Below, one piece after another: positions 63,930 through 64,000 of a stretch of DNA of 64,000 nt. Each line of letters starts with the position of its first letter. Position 1 is the first letter of the stretch. Position numbers and translations under genes: made by a program. Below the pieces are notes generated by a model. The model was given only the letters and a program-made list of their open reading frames with translations. It did no database searches and was not told the DNA's origin. Source of the DNA: Pseudomonas denitrificans (nom. rej.) (GTDB lineage Bacteria > Pseudomonadota > Gammaproteobacteria > Pseudomonadales > Pseudomonadaceae); contig NZ_CP043626.1 in the NCBI RefSeq assembly GCF_008807415.1, forward strand, positions 3,286,001 to 3,350,000, given 5' to 3'.

Positions 63930-64000
63930 TTACGCCCCGGCCGGCAGGCTCATGTGCAGCAACGGGAAGGGCCGGCCTTCGCCATCAAGGGGCGAGCGCC
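63930..64000 (-). CDS. C-terminal fragment of an unidentified protein
   Basis: On the minus strand a frame is open from the window edge to a TAA, ending ...GEGRPFPLLHMSLPAGA. Only about 23 codons are visible. It follows the family D repeat, a usual position for a gene end. No family can be assigned. Confidence 0.35.
   Translation of the reverse strand, partial: RSPLDGEGRPFPLLHMSLPAGA

Overview
The window is GC-rich and gene-dense, and its gene content and order point to a Pseudomonas of the P. aeruginosa / P. nitroreducens / P. citronellolis type. Evidence includes glcC-glcDEFG, an rbdA/hpd/aroP/mliC/arfB block, an hxuIRA-type haem system, an ssuEADCBF operon next to lsfA, soxR with its monooxygenase, and many Pseudomonas-type REP sequences. 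Species calls, and all comparisons with PAO1 gene order, come from memory and were not searched.

Layout. 0-7.5 kb: glycolate oxidation, with regulator GlcC, divergent glcDEFG, and a glycolate/lactate permease. 7.5-13.3 kb: ribosome rescue factor ArfB, a Tsx-like porin, lysozyme inhibitor MliC, and three tyrosine-catabolism genes (aromatic permease, maleylacetoacetate isomerase, Hpd). 13.6-30.7 kb: an AraC regulator, a quinone-oxidoreductase-like enzyme, a TenA/PqqC-like protein, the membrane c-di-GMP enzyme RbdA, a LuxR-type regulator with a methyltransferase, an ABC exporter, a DsbA-like protein, TrhO, BolA, FumC, a flavodoxin-fold oxidoreductase and AqpZ. 30.9-35.4 kb: a Fur-box-preceded ECF sigma / anti-sigma / TonB receptor set (haem uptake). 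35.5-47.9 kb: an EamA transporter, a MAPEG protein, a sulfur-scavenging island (ssuEADCBF, a second sulfonate/sulfate-ester-type ABC transporter, LsfA), a DUF6316-like protein and a thiolase. 48.1-62.8 kb: a 3047-residue LapA-like adhesin, divergent from its own type I secretion genes (TolC-like, ABC, HlyD). 62.9-63.8 kb: SoxR and a divergent monooxygenase with a perfect SoxR box. A gene fragment touches each end of the window.

Two genes (rbdA and the AraC regulator) are each interrupted by the apparent loss of one G in a short G run. Either both are sequence errors or both are real mutations, so the reads should be checked. RbdA and the adhesin may be functionally linked: the adhesin has the N-terminal retention module and TAAG cleavage motif of c-di-GMP/LapD/LapG-controlled adhesins, although lapD and lapG are not in the window.

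The most unusual non-coding feature is a run of consecutive hairpins at 14496-14718. It ends in a three-way junction closed by a perfect 14-bp stem, is not coding, and does not belong to the REP families that surround it. I rank it first among things to follow up.
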